Assembly (NCBI GenBank): GCA_964462985.1
Contig: CAYXAA010000008.1
Location: 1 to 64,000 of the forward strand
Length of the DNA stretch: 64,000 nucleotides
Direction of reading: 5' to 3'
From: CAYXAA01 sp964462985
Lineage (GTDB): Bacteria > Pseudomonadota > Alphaproteobacteria > Rhizobiales > Stappiaceae
Below are positions 16,595 through 24,912 of this stretch, one piece after another. The notes below the pieces were generated by a model, which saw only the letters and a list, made by a program, of their open reading frames with translations, was not told the origin of the DNA and searched no databases. Each line of letters starts with the position of its first letter. The first letter of the stretch is position 1. A program made the translations under genes and the position numbers.

Positions 16595-18187
16595 ATGCGC
16601 GATTTTCACGCCCCAGGTCGATCCACAGTCTACGCGCCGAAGGCCATGGCGGCCACGTCTCACCCGCTTGCGACGGCGGCGGCGATCGAGATGCTTCAGG
16701 CCGGCGGCAACGCGGTCGATGCCGCCGTTGCGGCCGTGGCCGTTCAATGCGTGGTTGAGCCGCAGATGACCGGCATCGGCGGCGACTGTTTCGCCGTGAT
16801 CGCCCGGCCCGACGGCACGCTCACCGGCCTCAACGGCTCCGGAAGGGCACCGGCGGCCGCGACCGCGGAGCGGCTGATGTCGCTGGGCGAGACCCGGATT
16901 GCGCCCGATTCGGTCCATGCCGTGACAGTGCCCGGCGCGGTGCGCGGTTGGGAACGACTGCTCGCCAGCCATGGCACCCGCAGGCTCGCCGATGTGCTGA
17001 AGCGGGCGATCGACTACGCCCGCAATGGCTATCCGGTGGCGCCGCGAGTGGCTTACGACTGGGAGCGGGCTGTCGCCAAGCTCGCCGCTGACGCCGGCGC
17101 GGCTCAAGCCTACCTGTTCGACGGAAAGGCGCCGGCGCCCGGTGACGTGGTCCGTCATGCGCCGCTTGCCGACACGCTGACGGCGATCGCCGAGCGCGGC
17201 GCCGAGGCGTTCTATACCGGGCCGGTCGCGGAAGATATCGTCGCCACGCTCGCCGCCCGAGGCGGCCTGATGACACTGGACGACCTTGCGGCCATGGAAG
17301 CGATGGAGGTTGCGCCAGTCACCAAGGAATACCGCGGCCTGACCGTCGCCGAACTCCCGCCGAACGGGCAGGGCTTCATTGCCCTCGTCATGCTTGGCCT
17401 GCTCGAGCGCTTCGACCTGACCGGTCTTGATCCGTTCGGCGCGGAGCGATTCCATCTTGAGCTCGAGGCCGGCCGCATTGCCTATTCCATCCGCGACAGG
17501 TTCCTGGCCGATCCGGCGGCGATGCCGCACAGCCCGGAAGAGCTGCTTTCCGATGCCTATCTTGATCGGCTGGCCGCGCGGATCGACCGGAAGGGCCGGC
17601 TCGCCGACATTCCACCGGCGCTGCTCGGACCCGGGTCCGACACAATTTACCTTACGGTGGTCGACGAAGAAGGCCTGGCGGTTTCGCTCATCAATTCTGT
17701 CTACCATAGTTTCGGTGCCGGAATATGTGCGCCGAAATCGGGCGTGCTTTTGCAGAACCGTGGCGCCTGCTTCCGACTTGAGCCCGGCCACCCGAATTGC
17801 ATCGATGGCGGCAAGCGGCCGTTGCACACGATCATTCCGGCGATGGTGATGAAGGACGGGCGGCTGCATCTCTCCTATGGAGTTATGGGGGGCGGCTATC
17901 AGCCGTGCGGTCACGCCCATGTTCTCACCAATATTGTTGATTTCGGCATGGACGTGCAGGAGGCAATCGATGCGCCGCGCATGTTCTTCAACGAGATGAC
18001 CCATCAGCTCCAGGCTGAGCGACACGTGCCACAGGCAACCGTAGATGGTCTGGAGGCGCTTGGACACGACGTCGTGCGTGTCGATGAGCCGATCGGCGGT
18101 GCCCAGGCGATCCTGTTCGATCGTGTCCGGGGCACACTGGCGGGTGGCTCTGATCCGCGCAAGGACGGTTGCGCGCTCGGCTATTGA
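16595..18187 (+). CDS. Cytosolic gamma-glutamyltransferase-family hydrolase
   Basis: 530 residues of the Ntn-hydrolase GGT family. GGNAVDAAVAAVAVQCVVEPQMTG and GIGGDCF mark the large subunit. Thr350 in SDTIYLTVVD is the expected autoprocessing nucleophile, followed by FGAGICAPKSGVLLQNRG and GGKRPLHTIIPA of the small subunit. Unlike the second copy at 29176 it has no signal peptide and lacks the TTH motif. This fits the cytosolic GGT-like/acylase subgroup, whose substrates are mostly unknown. ATG 16595 is preceded by GGTCGGAG. Confidence 0.85.
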   Translation: MRDFHAPGRSTVYAPKAMAATSHPLATAAAIEMLQAGGNAVDAAVAAVAVQCVVEPQMTGIGGDCFAVIARPDGTLTGLNGSGRAPAAATAERLMSLGETRIAPDSVHAVTVPGAVRGWERLLASHGTRRLADVLKRAIDYARNGYPVAPRVAYDWERAVAKLAADAGAAQAYLFDGKAPAPGDVVRHAPLADTLTAIAERGAEAFYTGPVAEDIVATLAARGGLMTLDDLAAMEAMEVAPVTKEYRGLTVAELPPNGQGFIALVMLGLLERFDLTGLDPFGAERFHLELEAGRIAYSIRDRFLADPAAMPHSPEELLSDAYLDRLAARIDRKGRLADIPPALLGPGSDTIYLTVVDEEGLAVSLINSVYHSFGAGICAPKSGVLLQNRGACFRLEPGHPNCIDGGKRPLHTIIPAMVMKDGRLHLSYGVMGGGYQPCGHAHVLTNIVDFGMDVQEAIDAPRMFFNEMTHQLQAERHVPQATVDGLEALGHDVVRVDEPIGGAQAILFDRVRGTLAGGSDPRKDGCALGY

Positions 18188-18650
18188 GGGCAGCTGGTAA
18201 TCAGGACGTGACCGAGATTTTATCGCCCGCGGCCGTGTGTCGCGGGCGCGCAGCGGCTGTCCGATAGAGTGCTGTCGCTTCGCCCGGTTTCGCCCGGCAT
18301 CGTGCCCGGGTCTGCGGTGCGTGGTCTCGGGTGGCGATCAGATGAGCGAGAAAAGCCGCATTGGGCCGGTAGCGCGCCGGAGACGCGGCCGGAGGTTCTG
18401 CCGCCGCCGGCGGTTCGACCACGACGACCGCGGTCCGCCTCTCCGCAGCGTGCGCATTGGCTGATTCGGCAAGTTTTCGCGGCGCCGGCCTTCGTGCGCC
18501 GGGGTGGGGCATCTCGCTGTGCCGAATCGGGAGTATCTGCAAGCCTTACCCCTGAGGTTGTCCCAGCTCGGGACATGCACCGTGTTTACATCGATATAGA
18601 AGCAACCCGCATGCCACCAAGTAACAAATTGTTAACCAATGCCATAAGTG
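18188..18650. other. Gene-free stretch before the EAL gene
   Basis: 463 bp. A perfect 8-bp hairpin, CGCCCGCG (18224-18231) with CGCGGGCG (18241-18248), follows the GGT gene but has no U tract. Short open frames on both strands are rich in Arg and Pro and look like frame shadows of GC-rich DNA. The last 60 bp are AT-richer and probably hold the promoter of the next gene. Confidence 0.5.
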
Positions 18651-20450
18651 ATGGGAATGAGGCGCCCACGGCGCTTTGTGGATCAACCGGGATGGATTGA
18701 GGTTGCGGCTGCGATGATGGTGCGGGATATCACCGCCGAGCCGGAGACGGGCGGAGCTGGCGCAGACAGAAGCCGAGCCGCAGCTGAAGGCGCCGGAACC
18801 GCCCGCAGCCGCGCCTCCGATATTTTATCCGGCGTCCTGACTGCCCTCTACGATTGGGACATCGCCAGCGACCGCCTGCGCTGGAGCGACAACGCGGCAG
18901 CCGTCCTCGGAGTTGCGGACCTCAAGGCATTTGCAACTGGTGCCGCCTATGACGCCGCGACGCTAGATGACACGTCCGGCGGCCGCCGCGCTGCCATTTT
19001 TCAGGGTGGGAGCTGGGACGGTGGCAACGGCATGATGTACCGCGCCATTTACAGTCTGCAAGTTCCCGGGGGCGGAGCTGTCCGGCTCGAGGACATCGGT
19101 TGCTGGTTCGATGACGGCCGTGGCCGTCCGGTCCGTGCCTGCGGCACGCTGCGGCGGTTGTCAGAGGTCGAGAAGTTGCCGGCCGAGCCGCAGGAGCGTG
19201 ACCAGCAGACCGGGTTGCTCGCCCGCGACCGCTTCATGGCGCTGTTCGAGACTCAGATTGCGGCTGCGGCGGAGTCGGGCCGCGAAGGTTGTCTTCTGGC
19301 GCTCTCGATCGATGCCCTCGGTCTCATTAACGAGGCTTATGGGCTCGCGGCCGGCGATTCTATGATCCTGGAGGTTGTCGATCGGCTACGGGGATCCTTG
19401 CGCGGCGGCGACCTCGTCGCTCGCGTCTCCGGCAACACGTTTGCCGTGGTGCTTCGGAGCTGCGCCGCACGGGAGGTCGAGGACGCCGCCGCACGGCTCG
19501 TGCGTGCCGTCTCTGGCAAACCCATCAGCCTCGGCGGACACCTGATGGCCGCCGCCGTCTCGGTGGGTGCCGTGGCATTCCCTACTCACGCCGGTTCCGC
19601 CCGGGAGGCGGTGTCGCGAGCCGCCGAGATGCTGCGCCAGATCCGCGGGAAGGGTTTCGGCCGCTTCCGGATCTGGACGCCCTCGGCGGGTCGGGTCGAC
19701 CGTCGCCGCAAGGCGATCTCTGTCGCCGACGAGACGCTGCGCGGACTGGCGCAGGATCGTATAGAGCTCGGCTACCAGGTGGTCCTCGGTGCCGATACCG
19801 GCACGCCGCTGTTCCACGAGGCCCTCGCTCGGCTGAGGTGCAGCGACGGCACATTGCTCAGCGGCGCCGAGGTGGTGCCGGCGGCCGAACAGCTTGGCTA
19901 CGTGCCAATGCTCGACCGTCGTGCCCTACAACTAGCGCTCGCCATGCTGGCCGAACGGCGTGATGTCGTGCTCTCCGTCAATATTTCCCCGCGGACGTTG
20001 GCCGATCCGAGCTGGGTTGCACGCTTCAAGACAGATCTACTCGACGCCAGAGCACTCGCACCTCGCCTGATCGTTGAAATTACGGAAGGCGCGGTGATCG
20101 AGGATCTCGATCAGCTGCGCGACCTGACAACCTGGCTTCGGACCGTTGGTGTGCGGATCGCGCTCGACGATTTCGGCGCCGGATACACCTCTTTCGCAAC
20201 GCTACGGGCGCTTGACCTTGACTACGTAAAGATCGATGGCGCCTTCGTGCGCCGCGCCCCGACGGACCGGGAGGATCTTGCTTTCGTCCGCGCTCTGGTC
20301 GAACTGGCTAAGGTGCGGGGCGTCGCCACGGTCGCCGAATGGATCGAGGATGATGCCACGGCACGCCTGATGCGCGGTCTTGGGGTTGATGCGTTGCAGG
20401 GATTTCTCTTTGGTGCGCCGAGCAGCGAATTGCCCGTGCCAGCCGGCTGA
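18651..20450 (+). CDS. GGDEF-EAL protein, probable c-di-GMP phosphodiesterase
   Basis: About 599 residues. A PAS-like N-terminal part (residues ~55-175, YDWDIASDRLRWSD) is followed by a GGDEF domain whose signature is SGNTF (260-264), so cyclase activity is unlikely. The EAL domain keeps Glu390 of EAL, the Asn of SVNISP, the Glu of IVEITE, both Asp of LDDFGAG (from 506), the Lys of YVKIDG, the Glu of VAEWIE and LQGF. Those are the metal and catalytic residues of active c-di-GMP phosphodiesterases. No membrane segment is seen. The start is uncertain: GTG 18648, ATG 18651 or ATG 18714. Confidence 0.82.
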   Translation: MGMRRPRRFVDQPGWIEVAAAMMVRDITAEPETGGAGADRSRAAAEGAGTARSRASDILSGVLTALYDWDIASDRLRWSDNAAAVLGVADLKAFATGAAYDAATLDDTSGGRRAAIFQGGSWDGGNGMMYRAIYSLQVPGGGAVRLEDIGCWFDDGRGRPVRACGTLRRLSEVEKLPAEPQERDQQTGLLARDRFMALFETQIAAAAESGREGCLLALSIDALGLINEAYGLAAGDSMILEVVDRLRGSLRGGDLVARVSGNTFAVVLRSCAAREVEDAAARLVRAVSGKPISLGGHLMAAAVSVGAVAFPTHAGSAREAVSRAAEMLRQIRGKGFGRFRIWTPSAGRVDRRRKAISVADETLRGLAQDRIELGYQVVLGADTGTPLFHEALARLRCSDGTLLSGAEVVPAAEQLGYVPMLDRRALQLALAMLAERRDVVLSVNISPRTLADPSWVARFKTDLLDARALAPRLIVEITEGAVIEDLDQLRDLTTWLRTVGVRIALDDFGAGYTSFATLRALDLDYVKIDGAFVRRAPTDREDLAFVRALVELAKVRGVATVAEWIEDDATARLMRGLGVDALQGFLFGAPSSELPVPAG

Positions 20451-20467
20451 GGCGCGGGTTCCTGCCG

Positions 20468-20896
20468 TCAGGGCGAGCGGTCGCCGAGGCCGAACGCGAC
20501 GTCTCGCCGCGAGCCGGTGATGGTGATCGAGAATCCGGCAACAACGTCGATCAATGCGATCGCCGAAAGGATGAAGAATACTGAATGCGCGGCCTGCGGC
20601 ACCGACAGGAATTCAACCACATAGGCAATCAGCACCAGGGTCGATAAAATGTGGTCGGCGAGCGAGACGACGCCAACGCGCGTCGCCTTCAGGATCTCGA
20701 AGAACAGCAACACCAGCGCCGCCAGAATCATCAAATCGCCGACGACAAGCGTGAAGCGGGCGCCGGACACCAGTTCGACGGTAAACACCGGCGCGATCCA
20801 TGGGTCGCCCGGGAGCTCGCCAAACAGGCCAAAGGCGATAATGTTATAGACGAGCAGCGGTGCAATCGTGAGCGGCAGAGAGACGATGACAGGCAT
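20468..20896 (-). CDS. Small four-helix membrane protein, unknown function
   Basis: 142 residues with about four hydrophobic segments: LTIAPLLVYNIIAFGLFG, the FTLVVGDLMILAALVLLFFEIL stretch, a third near STLVLIAYVVEFL and a fourth near VFFILSAIALIDVVAGF. It is likely an inner-membrane protein. No motif I recognise assigns a function. ATG 20896 starts directly before the first helix; the frame could extend 12 codons upstream. It is convergent with the EAL gene. Confidence 0.72.
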   Translation of the reverse strand: MPVIVSLPLTIAPLLVYNIIAFGLFGELPGDPWIAPVFTVELVSGARFTLVVGDLMILAALVLLFFEILKATRVGVVSLADHILSTLVLIAYVVEFLSVPQAAHSVFFILSAIALIDVVAGFSITITGSRRDVAFGLGDRSP

Positions 20897-21045
20897 CGCG
20901 GCCTCCGGACGGTTCGTGGGTTCTCGCCGCACTATAACGTCGGAACGGTGTCGTCGCCGAGGGGGTGAACGCGAGGGGCTTACGGCCCACCTGAAACTGT
21001 CCCGGCGTCACGCGTTCTGCGCCGTCGCTCCCTCCAGAGGAAGCG

Positions 21046-21080
21046 CTTCAAAAGCAAACAGGCCGGCACGATGGCCGGCC
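21046..21080 (-). terminator. Terminator of rpmF
   Basis: Read on the minus strand, GGCCGGC (21080-21074) pairs with GCCGGCC (21067-21061) over a 6-nt loop. TGTTTGCTTTT follows. It lies about 28 nt after the rpmF stop. Confidence 0.65.
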
Positions 21081-21107
21081 CGTCCCTTCCGTCAAACTTG
21101 AATGCGA

Positions 21108-21293
21108 TCAGACGCCGTCCTTCGGCTGAAGGATCTGACGACCCCGATACATGCCGGTCTTGAGGTCGATGTGATGAGGGCGACGCAGTTCGCCCGAATC
21201 CTTGTCCTCGACATAGGTCGGCTGCTTCAGGGCGTCCGCGGAGCGGCGAAAACCGCGCTTCATGCGCGACGTTTTTCTCTTCGGAACGGCCAT
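21108..21293 (-). CDS. rpmF: 50S ribosomal protein L32
   Basis: 61 residues beginning MAVPKRKTSRMKRGFRRSAD and containing RRPHHIDLKTGMYRGRQIL, the alphaproteobacterial L32 form without the zinc-binding cysteines. It is a structural protein of the large ribosomal subunit. A GGAG site lies 9 nt upstream of ATG 21293. Many Rhizobiales have mtgA beside rpmF; here mtgA is 14 kb away. Confidence 0.95.
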   Translation of the reverse strand: MAVPKRKTSRMKRGFRRSADALKQPTYVEDKDSGELRRPHHIDLKTGMYRGRQILQPKDGV

Positions 21294-21751
21294 TGTCGTT
21301 GTCTCCGTCGTGCAAATACCGCCAACCCCCGACCGGTTTCGCCCGGGGCGTGGGTCCACGCAGCGTGCAGGAATGGCGGCGCTTATAGCGAATGCGCGGG
21401 CAAAAGGCTAGAGCGGATCGGGGAAAATTTTGCGGTATGCGAGTGCCGCAATAGCCGCGCTCCATATGGAAGTTATCCTCTGGTCAGCAGGCTGAAGCGG
21501 CCGCCGACAGCCTCTTGCTCGTCGATAGCAGCAGCTCACTATTGTGCAGTGCATAAAAATTGTGCGATTGCCGCGGTGGCCTGACGATGAATTTGGCGCC
21601 CTCCTTCTTCTGCTGCTGCAGGTCACCTCGACTAACCATTGAAAATTAAAAGACTATTCTCTCGTCACCTCGTTGGCACGCATTCTGCTTTCCTTTTCGT
21701 GGGACCAGAGGGAACCAGACGTAACGCGTCCAAAGACGGCGCGCCAACGGC

Positions 21752-21817
21752 AAAGCCGCCAGACGTCTTCATTTGTCCGCCTTCCTCCCCGGACAGCGAG
21801 ACTGTTTGGCGGCTTTT
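21752..21817 (+). terminator. Attenuator-like terminator in the nirB leader
   Basis: AAAGCCGCCAGAC (21752-21764) pairs with GTTTGGCGGCTTT (21804-21816) to give 13 pairs with one G-U, and the U run continues to 21817. The loop contains a second hairpin, TGTCCG (21774-21779) with CGGACA (21790-21795). An alternative upstream stem, AAGAC-GGCG (21733-21741) with CGCC (21757-21760) and GTCTT (21765-21769), would take bases from the terminator arm. The structure sits 283 bp before nirB on its strand. This is consistent with regulated read-through, as known for NasT/NasR-type nitrate assimilation leaders, but no such protein is seen in the window. Confidence 0.55.
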
Positions 21818-21876
21818 CCGTATCGAGAGCCACCGGAGTGCCTCCCGGCTGCCGACACGGAACTGGAGAGAGATGA

Positions 21877-22095
21877 TCAGGACAGCAATCGCATCGACCG
21901 CTGCCACTCTGCCGGCTGCGGGATCCTTTGAACGCGTGTCCCAGACTCCGCGCCTGTTTGAAAGCGCTGCTGGAGTTAGGTGACGCCGATGAGCGCGGCA
22001 TCAATCCAGCGCAGACGGCTGCAATCGATTTCAATGCCACGCGGACGGCGCTGGTCGCCCGCAGGATGGGAATGCGCCTAGCTCCAGCGGAGTAA
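21877..22095 (+). pseudogene. Reading-frame remnant upstream of nirB
   Basis: This frame has no stop for 72 codons, no ATG near its beginning, and ends ERGINPAQTAAIDFNA ... ARRMGMRLAPAE before TAA 22093-22095, four bases before nirB. The composition looks protein-like. In the +2 frame, an ATG at 21873 with a GGAGAG site opens a 36-codon frame (MIRTAIASTAATLPAAG...) that stops at 21983. One frameshift in the overlap would join the two into one small protein. It could be a decayed gene, a leader peptide, or chance. I recognise no family. Confidence 0.25.
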
Positions 22096-22099
22096 TTTC

Positions 22100-24547
22100 A
22101 TGAAGCAGAAACTCGTCGTCATCGGCGCCGGCATGGCCTCGGGCCGCATGCTGGAGCATCTGTTTGAAGCCGATCCCGACGCATACGATGTGATCCTGTT
22201 CGGTGCCGAGCCTCGCGGCAACTACAATCGTATCATGCTGTCGCCGGTGCTTGCCGGCGAAAAGACCTTTGACCAGATCGTCACCCACGACGACGCCTGG
22301 TACACGGCAAATGGCGTCAACTGCCGCTTCGGCGAGACGGTCACCAGAATTGACCGCCGGGCGAAGGTGGTCTTCTCCAAGGGCGGGGAAACCCCTTACG
22401 ACAAGCTGGTGATCGCCACCGGCTCCGCCCCCTTCGTCATCCCAGTCGCCGGACGCGACCTGCCAGGCGTGCGTGCCTTTCGCGACCTTGACGACGTCGA
22501 GGCCATGGTGGCGGCGGCGCAAAGGCCCGACGCCAAGGCGGTTGTCATCGGTGGCGGCCTTCTCGGCCTTGAGGCGGCGGCGGCGCTGAGGCTGCGTGGC
22601 ATGGAGGTGGTGGTACTCCATCTGATGAACCACCTGATGGAGCGCCAACTCGATCCCGCGGCCGGCTACCTGCTTCAGAGGGAACTGGAAGGGCGCGGAA
22701 TCAAAATCCGTTGCCAGGCCCAGACCAAGGCCATTCTCGGCGATGGCCGCGTGGAAGCCGTACTGCTTGAAGACGGCACGATCTACCCCGCCGACATCGT
22801 CGTGATGGCCGTCGGCATCCGGCCGGAAGTGCGCATTGCCGTCGATGCTGGGCTCTATGTCGAGCGTGGCATCGTCGTCAACGACCAGATGGTCTCCTCG
22901 GATCCCGACATCCTGGCCATCGGCGAGTGCGTCGAGCACGAGCGCATCTGCTACGGCCTCGTCGCTCCGCTTTACGACATGGCCAAGGTGGCATCCAAGA
23001 CACTCATCAAGCAGGATGCGGCCTTTCGACCGGTCGAAACGGCGACGAAGCTCAAGGTCACCGGCGTCAACGTTTATTCCGCCGGCGATTTTGCCGACAG
23101 AGACGACCGGGAGGAGATCGTGCTGCGCGATGCCTCCGCCGGCGTCTACAAGCGCTTGGTCTTGAAGGACAACCGCATCCTCGGTGCTGTGCTGTACGGC
23201 GAGACGTCCGACGGCTCCTGGTTCTTCGACATGCTGAAGAAGGGCGCCGACGTCTCCGCGATGCGCGAGACCCTGATTTTCGGCCAAGCCTATCAGGGAG
23301 GCGCGCCGCTGGACCCTACAGCGGCCGTTGCAGCCTTACCGGATGAGGCGGAGATCTGCGGCTGCAATGGTGTGTGCAAGGGCAAGATTGTCTCGGCAAT
23401 CACGGAAAAAGGCCTGACCTCGCTCGACGACGTGCGCGCCCATACCAAGGCCTCGGCCTCCTGTGGCTCCTGCACCGGCCTTGTCGAGCAGCTGATGGCC
23501 CTTACGCTCGGCAATGCCTACAAGCCGGCCGCCGTCTCGCCGATGTGCACCTGCACCGACCTTGGCCACGACGATGTCCGCCAGCTGATCAAGGCCAAGG
23601 AGCTGAAGACGATCGCGGCCGTGATGCAGGAGCTGCAGTGGAAAAGCTCCTGCGGGTGCGCCAAATGCCGGCCGGCGCTCAACTACTATCTCGTCTGCGA
23701 CTGGCCGGGTGAATATGCCGATGACTACCAGTCGCGCTTCGTCAACGAGCGGGTGCACGCCAACATCCAGAAGGACGGCACCTATTCCGTCGTACCCCGG
23801 ATCTGGGGCGGCGTTACCAGCGCACAGGAACTGCGCGCGATCGCTGACGTTGTCGAAAAATTCGACATTCCGACGGTGAAGGTCACAGGCGGTCAGCGCA
23901 TCGACATGCTGGGCGTGAAAAAGGAAGATCTGCCGGCCGTCTGGGCTGAACTCGGCAAAGCCGGTTTCGTCTCCGGCCACGCCTATGCAAAGGGGTTGAG
24001 GACGGTCAAGACCTGCGTCGGCTCCGAGTGGTGCCGTTTCGGAACGCAGGATTCCACCGGTCTCGGCGTTCGCATAGAGAAGTTTATGTGGGGGTCGTGG
24101 ACGCCGGCCAAGGTCAAGATGGCCGTGTCCGGCTGCCCGCGTAACTGCGCCGAAGCCACCTGCAAGGACGTCGGCGTCATATGCGTCGACAGCGGCTACG
24201 AGATTCATTTCGCAGGGGCTGCCGGTCTCGATATCAAGGGCACCGAAGTGCTCGGTCTGGTCAAGACCGAGGATGAGGCGATCGAGGTGATTGCCGCTCT
24301 GGTTCAGATGTACCGCGAGCAGGCGCGCTATCTGGAGCGCATTTACAAGTGGGCCAAACGCGTCGGCGTCGACGAGGTCCGCCGCCAGATCCTGGAAGAT
24401 GCGGTGAGGCGGAAGGCCTACTTTGACCGCTTCGTCTTCTCCCAGAAATTTGCCCAGGTTGACCCTTGGTCCGAGCGCGTCTCGGGCAAGGACAACCACG
24501 AGTTCAACCCGATGGCGACGATCGACTTCAAGGAGGCGGCGGAATGA
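22100..24547 (+). CDS. nirB: Nitrite reductase [NAD(P)H] large subunit
   Basis: 815 residues, full length for assimilatory NirB. An N-terminal FAD/NAD(P) oxidoreductase (VVIGAGMASGRMLEHL; VVIGGGLLGLEAA) is followed by two BFD-like [2Fe-2S] Cys clusters (from residue 420, CGCNGVCKG ... SCGSC; then SSCGCAKCRP). The sulfite/nitrite reductase half has TCVGSEWCRFGTQD (Cys639 region) and SGCPRNCAEATCKD, which hold the [4Fe-4S]-sirohaem centre. It reduces nitrite to ammonium with NAD(P)H in the cytoplasm. GGAG lies 8 nt before ATG 22100. Its stop overlaps the nirD start (ATGA). Confidence 0.95.
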   Translation: MKQKLVVIGAGMASGRMLEHLFEADPDAYDVILFGAEPRGNYNRIMLSPVLAGEKTFDQIVTHDDAWYTANGVNCRFGETVTRIDRRAKVVFSKGGETPYDKLVIATGSAPFVIPVAGRDLPGVRAFRDLDDVEAMVAAAQRPDAKAVVIGGGLLGLEAAAALRLRGMEVVVLHLMNHLMERQLDPAAGYLLQRELEGRGIKIRCQAQTKAILGDGRVEAVLLEDGTIYPADIVVMAVGIRPEVRIAVDAGLYVERGIVVNDQMVSSDPDILAIGECVEHERICYGLVAPLYDMAKVASKTLIKQDAAFRPVETATKLKVTGVNVYSAGDFADRDDREEIVLRDASAGVYKRLVLKDNRILGAVLYGETSDGSWFFDMLKKGADVSAMRETLIFGQAYQGGAPLDPTAAVAALPDEAEICGCNGVCKGKIVSAITEKGLTSLDDVRAHTKASASCGSCTGLVEQLMALTLGNAYKPAAVSPMCTCTDLGHDDVRQLIKAKELKTIAAVMQELQWKSSCGCAKCRPALNYYLVCDWPGEYADDYQSRFVNERVHANIQKDGTYSVVPRIWGGVTSAQELRAIADVVEKFDIPTVKVTGGQRIDMLGVKKEDLPAVWAELGKAGFVSGHAYAKGLRTVKTCVGSEWCRFGTQDSTGLGVRIEKFMWGSWTPAKVKMAVSGCPRNCAEATCKDVGVICVDSGYEIHFAGAAGLDIKGTEVLGLVKTEDEAIEVIAALVQMYREQARYLERIYKWAKRVGVDEVRRQILEDAVRRKAYFDRFVFSQKFAQVDPWSERVSGKDNHEFNPMATIDFKEAAE

Positions 24548-24885
24548 GCGCTGTGACACGAAATTGGGTGGCAATCGGCACGATTGATGACATCCCGCGG
24601 CGCGGAGCCCGCTGCATAAGGGCCGGCGACGTGACCATCGCCGTGTTCCGCACTGCGGACGACCGGATCTTCGCACTCCAAGACAAGTGCCCGCACCGAA
24701 ATGGCCCACTCAGTCAGGGCATTGTCCATGACGGCTGCGTCACCTGTCCGCTGCACAACTGGGTGATCTCGCTGGAGACCGGCCTGGCGCAAGGCGCCGA
24801 TGAAGGCAGCACGCCGACTTTCCCGATCCAGGTCGAGAATCGAATGATCCAACTGGACCTCGCTCGCCCTCTCGCCGCCGCTTGA
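24544..24885 (+). CDS. nirD: Nitrite reductase small subunit (Rieske type)
   Basis: 113 residues with a Rieske-like [2Fe-2S] fold. CPHRNGPLSQG and CPLHNWVISLETG provide the CxH...CxxH ligands, so this version should bind a cluster, unlike the E. coli NirD, which lacks the ligands. It partners NirB in nitrite reduction. ATG 24544 overlaps the nirB TGA, so translation is coupled. Confidence 0.93.
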   Translation: MSAVTRNWVAIGTIDDIPRRGARCIRAGDVTIAVFRTADDRIFALQDKCPHRNGPLSQGIVHDGCVTCPLHNWVISLETGLAQGADEGSTPTFPIQVENRMIQLDLARPLAAA

Positions 24886-24912
24886 ATCCTCCCGACCGAG
24901 AAAGGACTAAGC

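Larger units (their letters stand above)
21294..22099. other. 806-bp region between rpmF and nirB
   Basis: No confident gene is seen. It should hold the rpmF promoter at the left and the long nirB leader at the right. The leader contains a terminator-like hairpin (21752-21817) with an alternative pairing, a short frame with a good ribosome-binding site (21873-21983), and an open reading frame remnant that ends at 22095 just before nirB. The AT content rises around 21530-21660. Confidence 0.5.

Noticed and set aside
16535..18067. 510-codon open frame on the minus strand opposite the GGT-like gene
   Set aside because: Composition is His/Arg/Gly rich with no domain; it is a GC-bias shadow of the plus-strand gene.
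18201..18647. Small genes in the gap before the EAL gene
   Set aside because: Short Arg/Pro-rich frames occur on both strands at once, which is typical of GC-rich non-coding DNA.
22031..24709. Two long minus-strand frames opposite nirB
   Set aside because: Both mirror codon positions of nirB and contain no recognisable motif.
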